From Candidatus Marithrix sp. (GTDB lineage: Bacteria; Pseudomonadota; Gammaproteobacteria; Beggiatoales; Beggiatoaceae), in NCBI GenBank assembly GCA_016744775.1, contig JADGDS010000006.1, forward strand, positions 62,001-126,000: a stretch of DNA of 64,000 bases, given 5' to 3'. A program made the translations under genes and the position numbers. The stretch's first letter is position 1. Each line of letters starts with the position of its first letter. The notes below the pieces were generated by a model. That model did no database searches, was not told the DNA's origin, and worked only from the letters and a program-made list of their open reading frames with translations. Shown in pieces: positions 8,120 to 17,600 of the stretch.

Positions 8120-11100
8120 ATGTATTCCAAATACCATTCATTAACTAAGATTTATGATAGTACTAATTCTATAGTCTATCGCGGTAAAAGAATTAAGGAT
8201 GATAAACCAGTCATCCTTAAAATTCTTAAAGAGGATTATCCTACTCCAGATGAATTAACACGTTATCGTCAAGAATATGACATTACTCGCCTCTTATCTC
8301 ATTTGAATGGTGTTATTAATGCCTATTATATTGAAAAATATCAAAATAGTTTGATTATGTGTTTAGAAGATTTTGGTGGTGAATCACTCCATGCCATTGA
8401 TATTCCAATCGCTATTCAAATAACTGAAATTTTAGCCCAAATTCATCAACATAATATTATCCATAAAGATATTAACCCTTCTAATATTGTTTATAATCCT
8501 TCCACTAAAACACTGAAAATTATCGATTTTGGTATTTCTACTCAATTGCCTCGTCAACATTTTGCTTTAAAAAAACCTGAAGTTTTAGAAGGTACTTTGG
8601 CTTATATGTCGCCTGAACAAACTGGGCGTATGAATCGGGCTTTGGATTATCGAAGCGATTTTTATTCTTTGGGCGTTACTTTTTATCAGCTTTTTACTGG
8701 GCGATTGCCTTTTGAGTCTGATGACGCTATGGAAATAGTTCATTGTCATTTGGCTAAACAGCCAGTTTTTCCTCATGATTTGCCGCTGATGTTGTCTAAA
8801 ATTATTATGAAATTGATGGCTAAAACGGCAGAAGAGCGTTATCAAAGTGCTTGGGGTATTAAGGCTGATTTGGAACAAGTTCTTAATAATCCAAAGGAAA
8901 TATTTGAATTAGGGCGGTTTGATGTTTCTGAACGTTTTCAAATCTCACAAAAATTATATGGTCGTGAAAATGAAATTAAAATATTAGTTGATAGCTTTGA
9001 AAAAGTCAGTCAAGGCGGTAAGCAAATGATGTTAATTGCTGGTTATTCTGGTATTGGTAAATCGCTGTTAGTGAGGGAACTTTATAAATTAAATAAGCAG
9101 GGTTATTTTATATCAGGTAAATTTGATCAATTTAAGCGAAATATTCCTTATAGTGCCTTTGTTAGCACTTTTAGTGATTTGATTAAGCAATTATTGATGG
9201 AAACTGATGCGCAATTAGAACAATGGAAACAAAAATTATTAGCGGCTCTTGGACCAAATGGGCAGGTTATTAGTGAGGTTATTCCTGATGTAGAAGCTAT
9301 TATTGGAGAACAACCAGCTGTGCCAGCACTTGATGGTGCGCAATCTTTAAATCGTTTTAATTTGGTGTTTCAGAATTTTATTCGAGTATTTTCTCCTTTA
9401 GTTATATTTTTGGATGATTTGCAATGGGTAGATTCTGCAACTTTAACTTTATTAGAAGTCATAATGACTGATAAAGAAAGTAGTGGCTTGTTTTTAATCG
9501 GTGCTTATCGAGATAATGAAGTTAGTGCTACTCATCCTTTAATGATTACTCTTGATAAATTGCGCCAGCAAGATGTAAAAATCAATCAAATTACTTTAAA
9601 GCCCTTAGAATTTGAGCATGTTAATCAATTAATTGCTGATAGTTTAGATACAACTGAAGTTACATCCTTGACTAAGTTGGTGATGGAAAAAACTGGTGGT
9701 AATCCATTTTTTGTTAATCAATTTCTCACCACATTGTATCAAGAACATTTGCTTAATTTTAAAGCCCCCCAACCCCCTAAAGGGGGAGCTATACAAATTA
9801 GCAATGAGGAAGTTTCCCCCTTTAGGGGGTTAGGGGGCTGCTGTTGGAAATGGAATATTGAGCAAATTGAAGCAATGAACATCACTGATAATGTGGTGGA
9901 TTTGATGATTAACAAATTGAAAAAATTGCCTGAATCAGCACAACATGTATTACGTTTAGCGGCTTGTGTGGGCAACCATTTCGATTTAAACACCCTTTCT
10001 ATAATCTATGAAAAGTCAATGGATGAGACTTTTCAAGATTTAATGCCAATTTTAATTGATGGTTTTGTGGTGCCAACTTCTGAGTTAGAAGTTAATGGAA
10101 ATGATATTAGAAATTCCTCTTTTGCTATTCATAATTTTAGTTTTTTACATGATAGAGTGCAACAAGCAGCTTATGCTTTAATTGATGAAAATCATAAAAA
10201 AAGTGTGCATTTAAAAATTGGGCGTTTATTGTTGACTCCACAACAGGAAAAAATATTTGATTTGGTTTATCAGTTTAATAAGGGTTTGACGCTTATTACT
10301 GATGAGGAAGAAAAAGTTAAAATCGCCAAATTAAATTTAACTGCTAGTGAAAAAGCTAAAGAATCAAATGCTTATAATCCTGCATATGAATTTTTACAAA
10401 ATGCTACTTTGCTGTTAGGTGAAAATCCTTGGAATCAACAGTATGATTTGACGCTTAATATATTTTCTACTTTATCACAGGTGACTTTTTTAATTGGTGC
10501 TTTTCAGGATATGGATAAGTACATTAATATTGTACTAGAAAATGCCCATAATACTCTTGATAAGTTAGCTGCTTATGATGTCAAAATGCAATATTTGATT
10601 GCTTTAAGTCAACAAGGTGAGGCTTTGCAATTAGGCTTGGAGATTGTAAAGTCGTTAGGTAAAAATCTATATAGTGAAAATTTAGACTATATAGATATTG
10701 AAGCTTTGATTGATTTGCCCTTGATGAAAGACCCTGTAAAATTAGCGACAATGCAAGTATTAAATACAATTTTGACTCCAGCATGGGCAAATAATCCAAC
10801 CGCTTTTGAGCAAATTTGTATTAGCATGACTAAATTATCTTATCAATATGGTAATTGTGATTACTCAGCAGTGGCTTATGTATTTTATGGTGGCTTTTTA
10901 TCTGGGCAAGGGGATATTGATAGAGGTTATAGATTTGGCAAAATGGGCGTTGAGCTGATTGATAAATTGAATTTAAAACCATTTAAAGCACGAGTTTATA
11001 CCTTATTTTATGCTACCGTAATGCACTGGCGAAAACCTGTACGTGAAACTTTGATTCCTTTTTATAAGGTTTTTCAACAAGGTTTAGATACAGGCGATCT

Positions 11101-13732
11101 TGAATATGGTTGCTATGGAATTATCGAACCTGATATTTATCAATTTTTAAGTGGTTCTAATATTCAGAAACTGAATGAAAAATATGTTCAAAGTCTGATT
11201 ACAGTTGAGAAGTATAAACAAAATTTTCATCGTTATTATCTAGCACCTTATTATCAATCTGTATTGGATTTGCAAGGCAAAGATGAATGTGTATTTGATT
11301 ATGATGAACTAATACCAAGATTTATTAAAGAAGAACAATTTTCTTTATGTTTTTGTGGCTATCAAGGCAAAACTATTACTGCTTTTATTTTTCGAGATAA
11401 AAAAGCAGCTTATGAAAACGCAGTTTTAACAGAAAAATATATAGATGGCGTAGCTGGAATGCACTTTTTACCAGTGCATAATTTATTTTATTCTCTTAGT
11501 TTATTATCAAACTGCGATGCTTCTAATCACTTGAAAATAGTTGATAAAAATCAAAAAATATTAAAACCTTGGGCAGATTACGCGCCTGAAAATTGTCAAC
11601 ATAAATATGATTTAGTTGAAGCAGAAAAAGCGCGTGTATTAGGAGAAGATTGGAAAGCAGTTCAGTTATATGAAAAAGCTATTGCTGGTGCAAGAGCAAA
11701 TGAATATTTACATGAAGAGGCTTTGGCTTATGAATTGTTAGCTGAATTTTATGCTGCACATGGGATGGAAAAACTGGTTCAAACTTATATCATTGAGGCA
11801 CATTATCATTATAAAAAATGGGGCGCAACTGCTAAACTAACTCAGTTAGAACAAAACTATCCACAATATTTCGTACAATATTCTCATTCAACTCAACAAG
11901 CTTTATCAACTTCATTTACTAACACTACTTCATCCAAGGCATTGGATTTAAATAGTGTAATGAAAGCGTCTCAAACTTTATCAGAAGAAATAGTATTTAG
12001 CCGTTTGCTGAAAAAAATGATGCATATTGTGATTGAGAATGCTGGTGCTGAAACGGGATTTTTGTTATTACCTAAACCAGATCAATGGTTTATTCAAACT
12101 TCAGAACAATCAATACCAATTGAAGATTCTGAGCTGCCATTAGATTTAATTCATTATGTAATACGCACTAAAGAATATGTTGTTAAGCAAGCTCCAAAAT
12201 CAATTTTATGTTTGCCGCTATTAAATCAAAATAAATTAACTGGTATTTTATACTTAGAAAATAAGTTAATTGAGGCTGCATTTACTGCTGAACGATTAGA
12301 AGTTTTAAAAATGCTATCAGCTCAGTTAGCAATTTCTATTGAAAATTCATTGTTATATGAAAATTTAGAACAAAAAGTTGCTGATAGAACAGTTAAGCTG
12401 AAAAAAGCTAATGAGGCTAAAAGTGAATTTCTTTCTAATATGAGCCATGAATTGCGCACTCCGCTAAATGGCATTTTAGGCTATGCTCAAATTCTAAAAC
12501 GAGCAAAAAATATGGAAGATATTCAAGTTTCTGGTTTAAATACTATTTATAATAGCGGCAATCATTTATTAACTTTAATCAATGACATTTTAGATTTATC
12601 GAAAATCGAAGCTGGTAAATTAGAATTTTATCCTGAAAACATTACATGCCAAAGTTTTATAGATAGCATTATTGGCATTATGCGTATGCGTGCTGAGCAA
12701 AAGGATGTTTGTTTTGTTTATGAAGCTATTGGTGATTTGCCACTAGGAGTTGAAATAGATGAAAAGCGTTTACGCCAAGTTTTACTGAATTTATTAGGTA
12801 ATGCGATTAAATTTACTGATAAAGGGCAAGTAACATTAAGAATATCAGCAATACAAAATGGCGTTTTCAGATTTGAAGTAGTAGATACCGGCGTTGGTAT
12901 GACTGATGAAGAATTAGAAAAAATCTTTAAACCCTTTGAACAAGTTGGCGATACACAAAAACGCGCTGAAGGTACAGGTTTGGGTTTGGCAATTAGCCGT
13001 CAATTGGTAGAATTGATGGGTAGTGAGATTAAAATAAAAAGTGAACTTGGTAAAGGTAGTAGTTTTTGGTTTGATTTAGCATTAAAAGTAGTAGAAGTTG
13101 CAGAAAAAATTGAACAGCGTCGTATTAGTGCTTATAAAGATGATAAAAAAACTGCATTAATTGTAGATGATTATCCAGAAAATCGCTTAATTTTAAGACA
13201 AATGTTAGAAAATATTGGCTTTACAGTTATTGAAGCTAATGATGGTAAACAAGGTGTAGAACTAGCAGATAAAGCTAATATAATTTTTATGGATTTAATG
13301 ATGCCAGTAATGAATGGCTTTGAAGCGGTTGAAATTATAAGAAAAGATTTTAAAGAAGTTCCAATTATTGCAATTTCAGCCAGCGTATTTGAAGCCGATA
13401 AACAAAAAAGTTTGCAAGCTGGCTGTAATGCTTTTTTACCAAAACCAATCGAAGAACAACAATTATTTAATGCTTTAGTTGAGCATATGAATTTAGATTG
13501 GATTTATGAAGAAGAACAAATCATTAAAGCTGAAGATGAAACTTTGATACCGCCATCTGCTGAAGATTTAGAAAAATTGTATGAATTAGCTATGATGGGC
13601 GATATGCGAGAAATTAAGGAATTTGCTATGCAATTGGATGATGAGTATGGTGTTTTTGCGAATAAGGTGGTTGAATTGGCTAATGGATTTGAGGATGAAT
13701 TGATTTTGAATTTGGTTGAGGAGTATATGTAA
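8120..13732 (+). CDS. Trifunctional Ser/Thr kinase / ATPase / hybrid sensor histidine kinase (paralogue 3, with in-frame repeat insertion)
   Basis: This 1,870-residue protein has the same architecture as its upstream neighbour: N-terminal Ser/Thr kinase (HKDINPSN, DFG), AAA ATPase (GYSGIGKS, Walker B IFLDDLQWVD), helical repeats, GAF, histidine kinase with His1443, receiver with Asp1725, and acidic tail. The helical middle (~600-1230) is the most divergent part, which suggests a different input or partner. It is longer because a palindromic element at 9761-9840 is translated in frame. It adds about 27 residues rich in Pro and Gly (KAPQPPKGG...SPFRGLGGCC) after LYQEHLLNF in the C-terminal half of the ATPase module, where the paralogues read NFDHGWKWNI. 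It lacks the conserved leader and a clear Shine-Dalgarno, so expression may depend on read-through from the gene before. Confidence 0.94.
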   Translation: MYSKYHSLTKIYDSTNSIVYRGKRIKDDKPVILKILKEDYPTPDELTRYRQEYDITRLLSHLNGVINAYYIEKYQNSLIMCLEDFGGESLHAIDIPIAIQITEILAQIHQHNIIHKDINPSNIVYNPSTKTLKIIDFGISTQLPRQHFALKKPEVLEGTLAYMSPEQTGRMNRALDYRSDFYSLGVTFYQLFTGRLPFESDDAMEIVHCHLAKQPVFPHDLPLMLSKIIMKLMAKTAEERYQSAWGIKADLEQVLNNPKEIFELGRFDVSERFQISQKLYGRENEIKILVDSFEKVSQGGKQMMLIAGYSGIGKSLLVRELYKLNKQGYFISGKFDQFKRNIPYSAFVSTFSDLIKQLLMETDAQLEQWKQKLLAALGPNGQVISEVIPDVEAIIGEQPAVPALDGAQSLNRFNLVFQNFIRVFSPLVIFLDDLQWVDSATLTLLEVIMTDKESSGLFLIGAYRDNEVSATHPLMITLDKLRQQDVKINQITLKPLEFEHVNQLIADSLDTTEVTSLTKLVMEKTGGNPFFVNQFLTTLYQEHLLNFKAPQPPKGGAIQISNEEVSPFRGLGGCCWKWNIEQIEAMNITDNVVDLMINKLKKLPESAQHVLRLAACVGNHFDLNTLSIIYEKSMDETFQDLMPILIDGFVVPTSELEVNGNDIRNSSFAIHNFSFLHDRVQQAAYALIDENHKKSVHLKIGRLLLTPQQEKIFDLVYQFNKGLTLITDEEEKVKIAKLNLTASEKAKESNAYNPAYEFLQNATLLLGENPWNQQYDLTLNIFSTLSQVTFLIGAFQDMDKYINIVLENAHNTLDKLAAYDVKMQYLIALSQQGEALQLGLEIVKSLGKNLYSENLDYIDIEALIDLPLMKDPVKLATMQVLNTILTPAWANNPTAFEQICISMTKLSYQYGNCDYSAVAYVFYGGFLSGQGDIDRGYRFGKMGVELIDKLNLKPFKARVYTLFYATVMHWRKPVRETLIPFYKVFQQGLDTGDLEYGCYGIIEPDIYQFLSGSNIQKLNEKYVQSLITVEKYKQNFHRYYLAPYYQSVLDLQGKDECVFDYDELIPRFIKEEQFSLCFCGYQGKTITAFIFRDKKAAYENAVLTEKYIDGVAGMHFLPVHNLFYSLSLLSNCDASNHLKIVDKNQKILKPWADYAPENCQHKYDLVEAEKARVLGEDWKAVQLYEKAIAGARANEYLHEEALAYELLAEFYAAHGMEKLVQTYIIEAHYHYKKWGATAKLTQLEQNYPQYFVQYSHSTQQALSTSFTNTTSSKALDLNSVMKASQTLSEEIVFSRLLKKMMHIVIENAGAETGFLLLPKPDQWFIQTSEQSIPIEDSELPLDLIHYVIRTKEYVVKQAPKSILCLPLLNQNKLTGILYLENKLIEAAFTAERLEVLKMLSAQLAISIENSLLYENLEQKVADRTVKLKKANEAKSEFLSNMSHELRTPLNGILGYAQILKRAKNMEDIQVSGLNTIYNSGNHLLTLINDILDLSKIEAGKLEFYPENITCQSFIDSIIGIMRMRAEQKDVCFVYEAIGDLPLGVEIDEKRLRQVLLNLLGNAIKFTDKGQVTLRISAIQNGVFRFEVVDTGVGMTDEELEKIFKPFEQVGDTQKRAEGTGLGLAISRQLVELMGSEIKIKSELGKGSSFWFDLALKVVEVAEKIEQRRISAYKDDKKTALIVDDYPENRLILRQMLENIGFTVIEANDGKQGVELADKANIIFMDLMMPVMNGFEAVEIIRKDFKEVPIIAISASVFEADKQKSLQAGCNAFLPKPIEEQQLFNALVEHMNLDWIYEEEQIIKAEDETLIPPSAEDLEKLYELAMMGDMREIKEFAMQLDDEYGVFANKVVELANGFEDELILNLVEEYM
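9761..9840. repeat. Palindromic repeat element inserted in frame in a coding sequence
   Basis: The left arm (9763-9786) reads AGCCCCCCAACCCCC then TAAAGGGGGA. The right arm (9814-9839) reads TCCCCCTTTAGGGGG then TTAGGGGGCT. The arms are near-perfect inverted complements around a ~27-nt centre. The same element is intergenic at 36031-36142, 52058-52133, 52553-52664 and 58788-58880. Alignment with three paralogous kinases shows they lack it, so it is an insertion. It keeps the frame and contains no stop in the reading frame used. Confidence 0.9.
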
Positions 13733-13736
13733 AATA

Positions 13737-13758
13737 AGTACAGCTAATTAGCTGTACT
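13737..13758. terminator. Perfect palindrome between convergent genes
   Basis: AGTACAGCTAA at 13737-13747 is followed at once by its exact reverse complement TTAGCTGTACT. This gives a 22-bp perfect palindrome 4 bases after the kinase stop and ahead of the oppositely oriented toxin gene. A few T residues follow on the plus side (CAAAATCTTTAT). It is placed as a bidirectional terminator; strength is uncertain. Confidence 0.6.
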
Positions 13759-13784
13759 CAAAATCTTTATCTGAAAAACTATAG

Positions 13785-14228
13785 CTAAAAATATTTTTCA
13801 CAATGCTTATGCACACGTTCTACAGAATTAAAAAGTAATGGGCAATAATCTTGTACATCAATAAATACTGAAATGATCGCTGTTGGATCATATTCATGTG
13901 CAATATTATTTCTTAATTCACGAATATCCACGAATTCTTCCGCACTAGATATTAATTCTTTTTTTTCGGCTCTGTTAATACGATCTCTTACTGTACCTTT
14001 ATCTTCTAAATCGAGTTGATCTATCAATCTAAATATTTTTTGAATCAATAAGTCACTTAAACGGGCAAATCGCCCTGTTAGTGATTCAAAATGTTCTAAT
14101 TCTTCATCTGTATAATTTTCTTTTCTTTCAATTACTTGACAATTGTTATAAGAATATTGTAAATATTCGGTTGCTTTATTCATTAATTCTAATTCTGATT
14201 TTAATAAAGAAATTCTGATTGAACTCAT
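13785..14228 (-). CDS. hepT: HepT-type HEPN ribonuclease toxin
   Basis: This 147-residue all-helical protein carries RNNIAHEY, the RX4HXY signature of HepT-type HEPN domains. In HepT/MntA pairs this motif forms the RNase active site, and its Tyr is AMPylated by the antitoxin. It overlaps the upstream nucleotidyltransferase gene by ATGA, so the two are translationally coupled in the standard antitoxin-first order. Expected role: RNA cleavage that arrests growth when not modified, as part of a toxin-antitoxin or phage-defence pair. It sits between two giant kinase genes, on the opposite strand. The N-terminal ~50 residues are less typical, but length fits the family. Confidence 0.85.
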   Translation of the reverse strand: MSSIRISLLKSELELMNKATEYLQYSYNNCQVIERKENYTDEELEHFESLTGRFARLSDLLIQKIFRLIDQLDLEDKGTVRDRINRAEKKELISSAEEFVDIRELRNNIAHEYDPTAIISVFIDVQDYCPLLFNSVERVHKHCEKYF

Positions 14229-14506
14229 AATAATATTGCTTTTTCCAGAGCTAATTGAATAAAAGGTTTAGAAGTTTCTTTAGCGATAATTAAATCAATT
14301 TTTTGTTCTCCAATCAGTTCATAAAGTTTAATTTTTATTTTTCTTTGTTTTCTAAAATCTAATTGTTGCGATAATACTAATAAATCAATATCTCCACCTT
14401 TTTTATTATCATCAACTCGTGAACCAAATAAATAAATTAATGCTTGTGGATCAAGATTATGAATAGTGTGTTTAATTGCTTCTAGTTGTTTTGATGTGAT
14501 ACGCAT
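14225..14506 (-). CDS. mntA: MntA-type minimal nucleotidyltransferase antitoxin
   Basis: A 93-residue MNT-fold protein with the polymerase-beta signature GSR followed by GGDIDLLVLS. The GS motif and the two Asp of DxD bind metal and nucleotide. In characterised MntA/HepT systems such a protein inactivates the HEPN toxin by adding AMP to the Tyr of RX4HXY. I start at the ATG of MRITSKQ (14504-14506). A longer frame would need a TTG four codons upstream without better support. The stop overlaps the hepT start by 4 bases. The gene points away from the kinase that starts at 14639 and shares a ~130-base intergenic region with it. Confidence 0.85.
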   Translation of the reverse strand: MRITSKQLEAIKHTIHNLDPQALIYLFGSRVDDNKKGGDIDLLVLSQQLDFRKQRKIKIKLYELIGEQKIDLIIAKETSKPFIQLALEKAILL

Positions 14507-14587
14507 TTTTTTAATCAATCATAAAAAGTTGTGAATATTTTATGATGGATACGAAAAAATTACAACTTATACACCCTACACTGATTG

Positions 14588-14638
14588 CAGGAATATAAAA
14601 TGCAATAATACATTATCAAAAACTATTATTAAATAATT
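14588..14638 (+). promoter_or_regulatory. Conserved kinase leader with two-codon ORF (second copy)
   Basis: GCAGGAATATAAA is followed by ATG CAA TAA at 14600-14608, and the kinase ATG lies 30 nt after that stop. AATAATA (from 14605) and TATTATT flank the centre and could pair into a weak hairpin. The layout matches the leaders at 2448 and 21800. Confidence 0.55.
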
Positions 14639-17600
14639 ATGTTTTCAAAATACAAATCATTAACTAAAATTTATGAAAGTGCTAATTCTATAGTTTATCG
14701 TAGCCAGCGTATTGAAGATGATAAACCAGTTATTCTTAAAATTCTTAAGCAAGATTATCCCACTCCTGATGAATTAACACGTTATCGTCAAGAATATGAT
14801 ATTACTCGCCGCTTATCTGATTTGAATGGTGTTGTTAATGTCTATCATCTCGAAAAATATCAAAATAGTTTGATGATTTGTTTAGAGGATTTTGGTGGTG
14901 AATCACTCCATACCATTGATATTCCAATCGCTATTCAAATCACTGAAATTTTAGCTCAAATTCATCAATATAATATTATCCATAAAGATATTAACCCTGC
15001 TAATATTGTTTATAATCCTTCCACTAAAGTAGTTAAATTTATAGATTTTGGTATTTCTACTTTATTCGCTCGTCAGCATTTAAGTTTGAAAAATCCTGAA
15101 GTTTTAGAGGGTACTTTGGCTTATATGTCACCTGAACAAACTGGGCGTATGAATCGTGCTTTGGATTATCGTTCTGATTTTTATTCTTTAGGCGTTACTT
15201 TTTATCAGCTTTTTACTGGAAAATTGCCTTTTGAAGCTGATGATGCTATGGAAATAGTTCATTGTCATTTGGCTAAACAGCCAGTTTTTCCTCATGATTT
15301 GCCGCTGATGTTGTCTAAAATTATTATGAAATTGATGGCTAAAACTGCGGAAGAACGTTATCAAAGTGCTTGGGGTATTAAGGCTGATTTGGAACAAGTT
15401 CTTAATAATCCAAAGGAAATATTTGAATTAGGGCAACTTGATGTTTCTGAACGCTTTCAAATATCACAAAAATTATATGGTCGTGAACATGAAATTCAGA
15501 TATTAGTTGATGATTTTGAAAAAGCCAGTCAAGGCAATAAGCAAATGATGTTAATTGCTGGTTATTCTGGTATTGGTAAATCGGTTTTAGTTAAAGAACT
15601 TTATAAATTAAATAAGCAGGGTTATTTTATATCAGGTAAATTTGATCAATTTCAGCGTAATATTCCTTATCAAGCAATTGTTGAAGCGTTTAAACAATTA
15701 GTACAACAATTATTAACTGAAAGTGATCTACAATTAAAACAATGGAAGAATAAATTATTATCTGCTCTTAATTCAAATGCTCAAATCATTATTGATGTTA
15801 TTCCTGAAATTGAACTAATTATTGGCAAACAAAACCCTGTTCCTGTTTTAACAGGTATAGAATCTCAAAACCGTTTTAATTTTGTGTTTCAAAATTTTAT
15901 ACAAGTATTTTGTCAACCCGCTCATCCATTAGTAATATTTTTAGATGATTTGCAATGGATTGATTCTGCAAGTCTAAAATTATTAGAGCTGTTAATGACA
16001 AACAAAGAAACTAATGCTTTGTTTTTAATTGGCGCGTATCGAGATAATGAAGTTAGTGCAAGTCATCCTTTGATGATGACTGTTGACAATTTAAAATTTA
16101 GTCAAATTCATTTAAAGCCTTTGCAGTTTCAACATATTAATCAGTTAATCGCAGATAGCCTAAATACTAATAATGTTACTGCTTTGACTGAGTTGGTGAT
16201 AAATAAAACAGGCGGTAATCCATTTTTTATTAATCAATTTCTGAATACTTTGTATCAAGAAAATTTGCTTAATTTTGATCATGGTTGGAAGTGGAATATT
16301 AAGCAAATTGAGGCTATGAACATCACTGATAATGTGGTGGATTTGATGATTGGTAAATTAAAAAAATTGCCAAAAGATACTCAAAAAGTATTATCTATAG
16401 CAGCCGCTATAGGCAATAGTTTTGATTTAAATCTCTTGCCTATTATGACTATAGATAGCTTATTACCAGCTATTCAAAATAGTTTAATTAATAAAGTTAA
16501 TGATAAATTTGTTTTTTCTCATGATAGAGTGCAACAAGCTGCTTATGCTTTAATTGATGATAATAAAAAACAAAATATACATTTAAATATTGGGCGTTTA
16601 TTACTGCGAAATACACCAGCAGAACAATTAGAAGAAAATATCTTTGAGATTATTGGGCACTTTAATCTTTGCTTGCAACTTATTGTCGATAATGAAATTG
16701 AAAAAATTGCTGAATTAAATTTAATAGCAGGCAAAAAGGCGATAGCTTCAAATGCTTATGCGGCAGCATTGCAGTATTTTAAATTTGGAATTAGTTGTTT
16801 AAATCATGATAGTTGGAAATCTCAATATGATTTAACTTTAGCATTATATACAAATGTAGTTGAAGCTGCTTATTTCTGTGGTGATTTTGCGCAAATGGAA
16901 CAGTTAGCAACTGTAGTTTTAGAAAAAGCCCATAGCTTGTTGGATAAAATCAAAATTTATGAATTAAGAATTCAAGCTGCTATCTCGCAAAATCAATTAT
17001 TAGTCGCTATTCAAATCGCACGAGAAATTTTAAATCATTTAGGAATAAAATTACCAAAGCAAGTAAATAAGTTTCATATTTTATTTAGTTTAATGAAAAT
17101 GAAATGGATTTTAAGGGGCAAACAAATTGAGGATTTATATAATTTGCCAGTTATGACTAATCCTTATAAATTAGCAGCTATACGTATTTTGTCAAATATT
17201 TTTACTTCAGCTTATCAACATTTTCCTAATTTATTACCTTTAATTATTTTTCACAAAATCAATTTATCGATTAAATACGGTAATGCTCACGAATCTGTAA
17301 TTGCATATACTCTTTATGCTTTTTTTCTCTGTAGTTTATTTGGAAAGATTGAGAAGGGTTATCAATTTGGCACACTTGCTTTACGATTATTAGAACGATT
17401 CAATGCGCCCGAACAAAAAACTAAAGTTTTGATGTTACTGAATAATTTTGTAACGCCTTGGAAACAAAATATTCAAGAAACTTTAAAACCTTTACAAGAA
17501 GCTTATAAAACCGGCTTAGAAATTGGTGATATAGAATATGCTGCTCATTCTATAAGTGGATATAGCTATTATTTATATTTCACTGGAGCAGAATTAAGCA

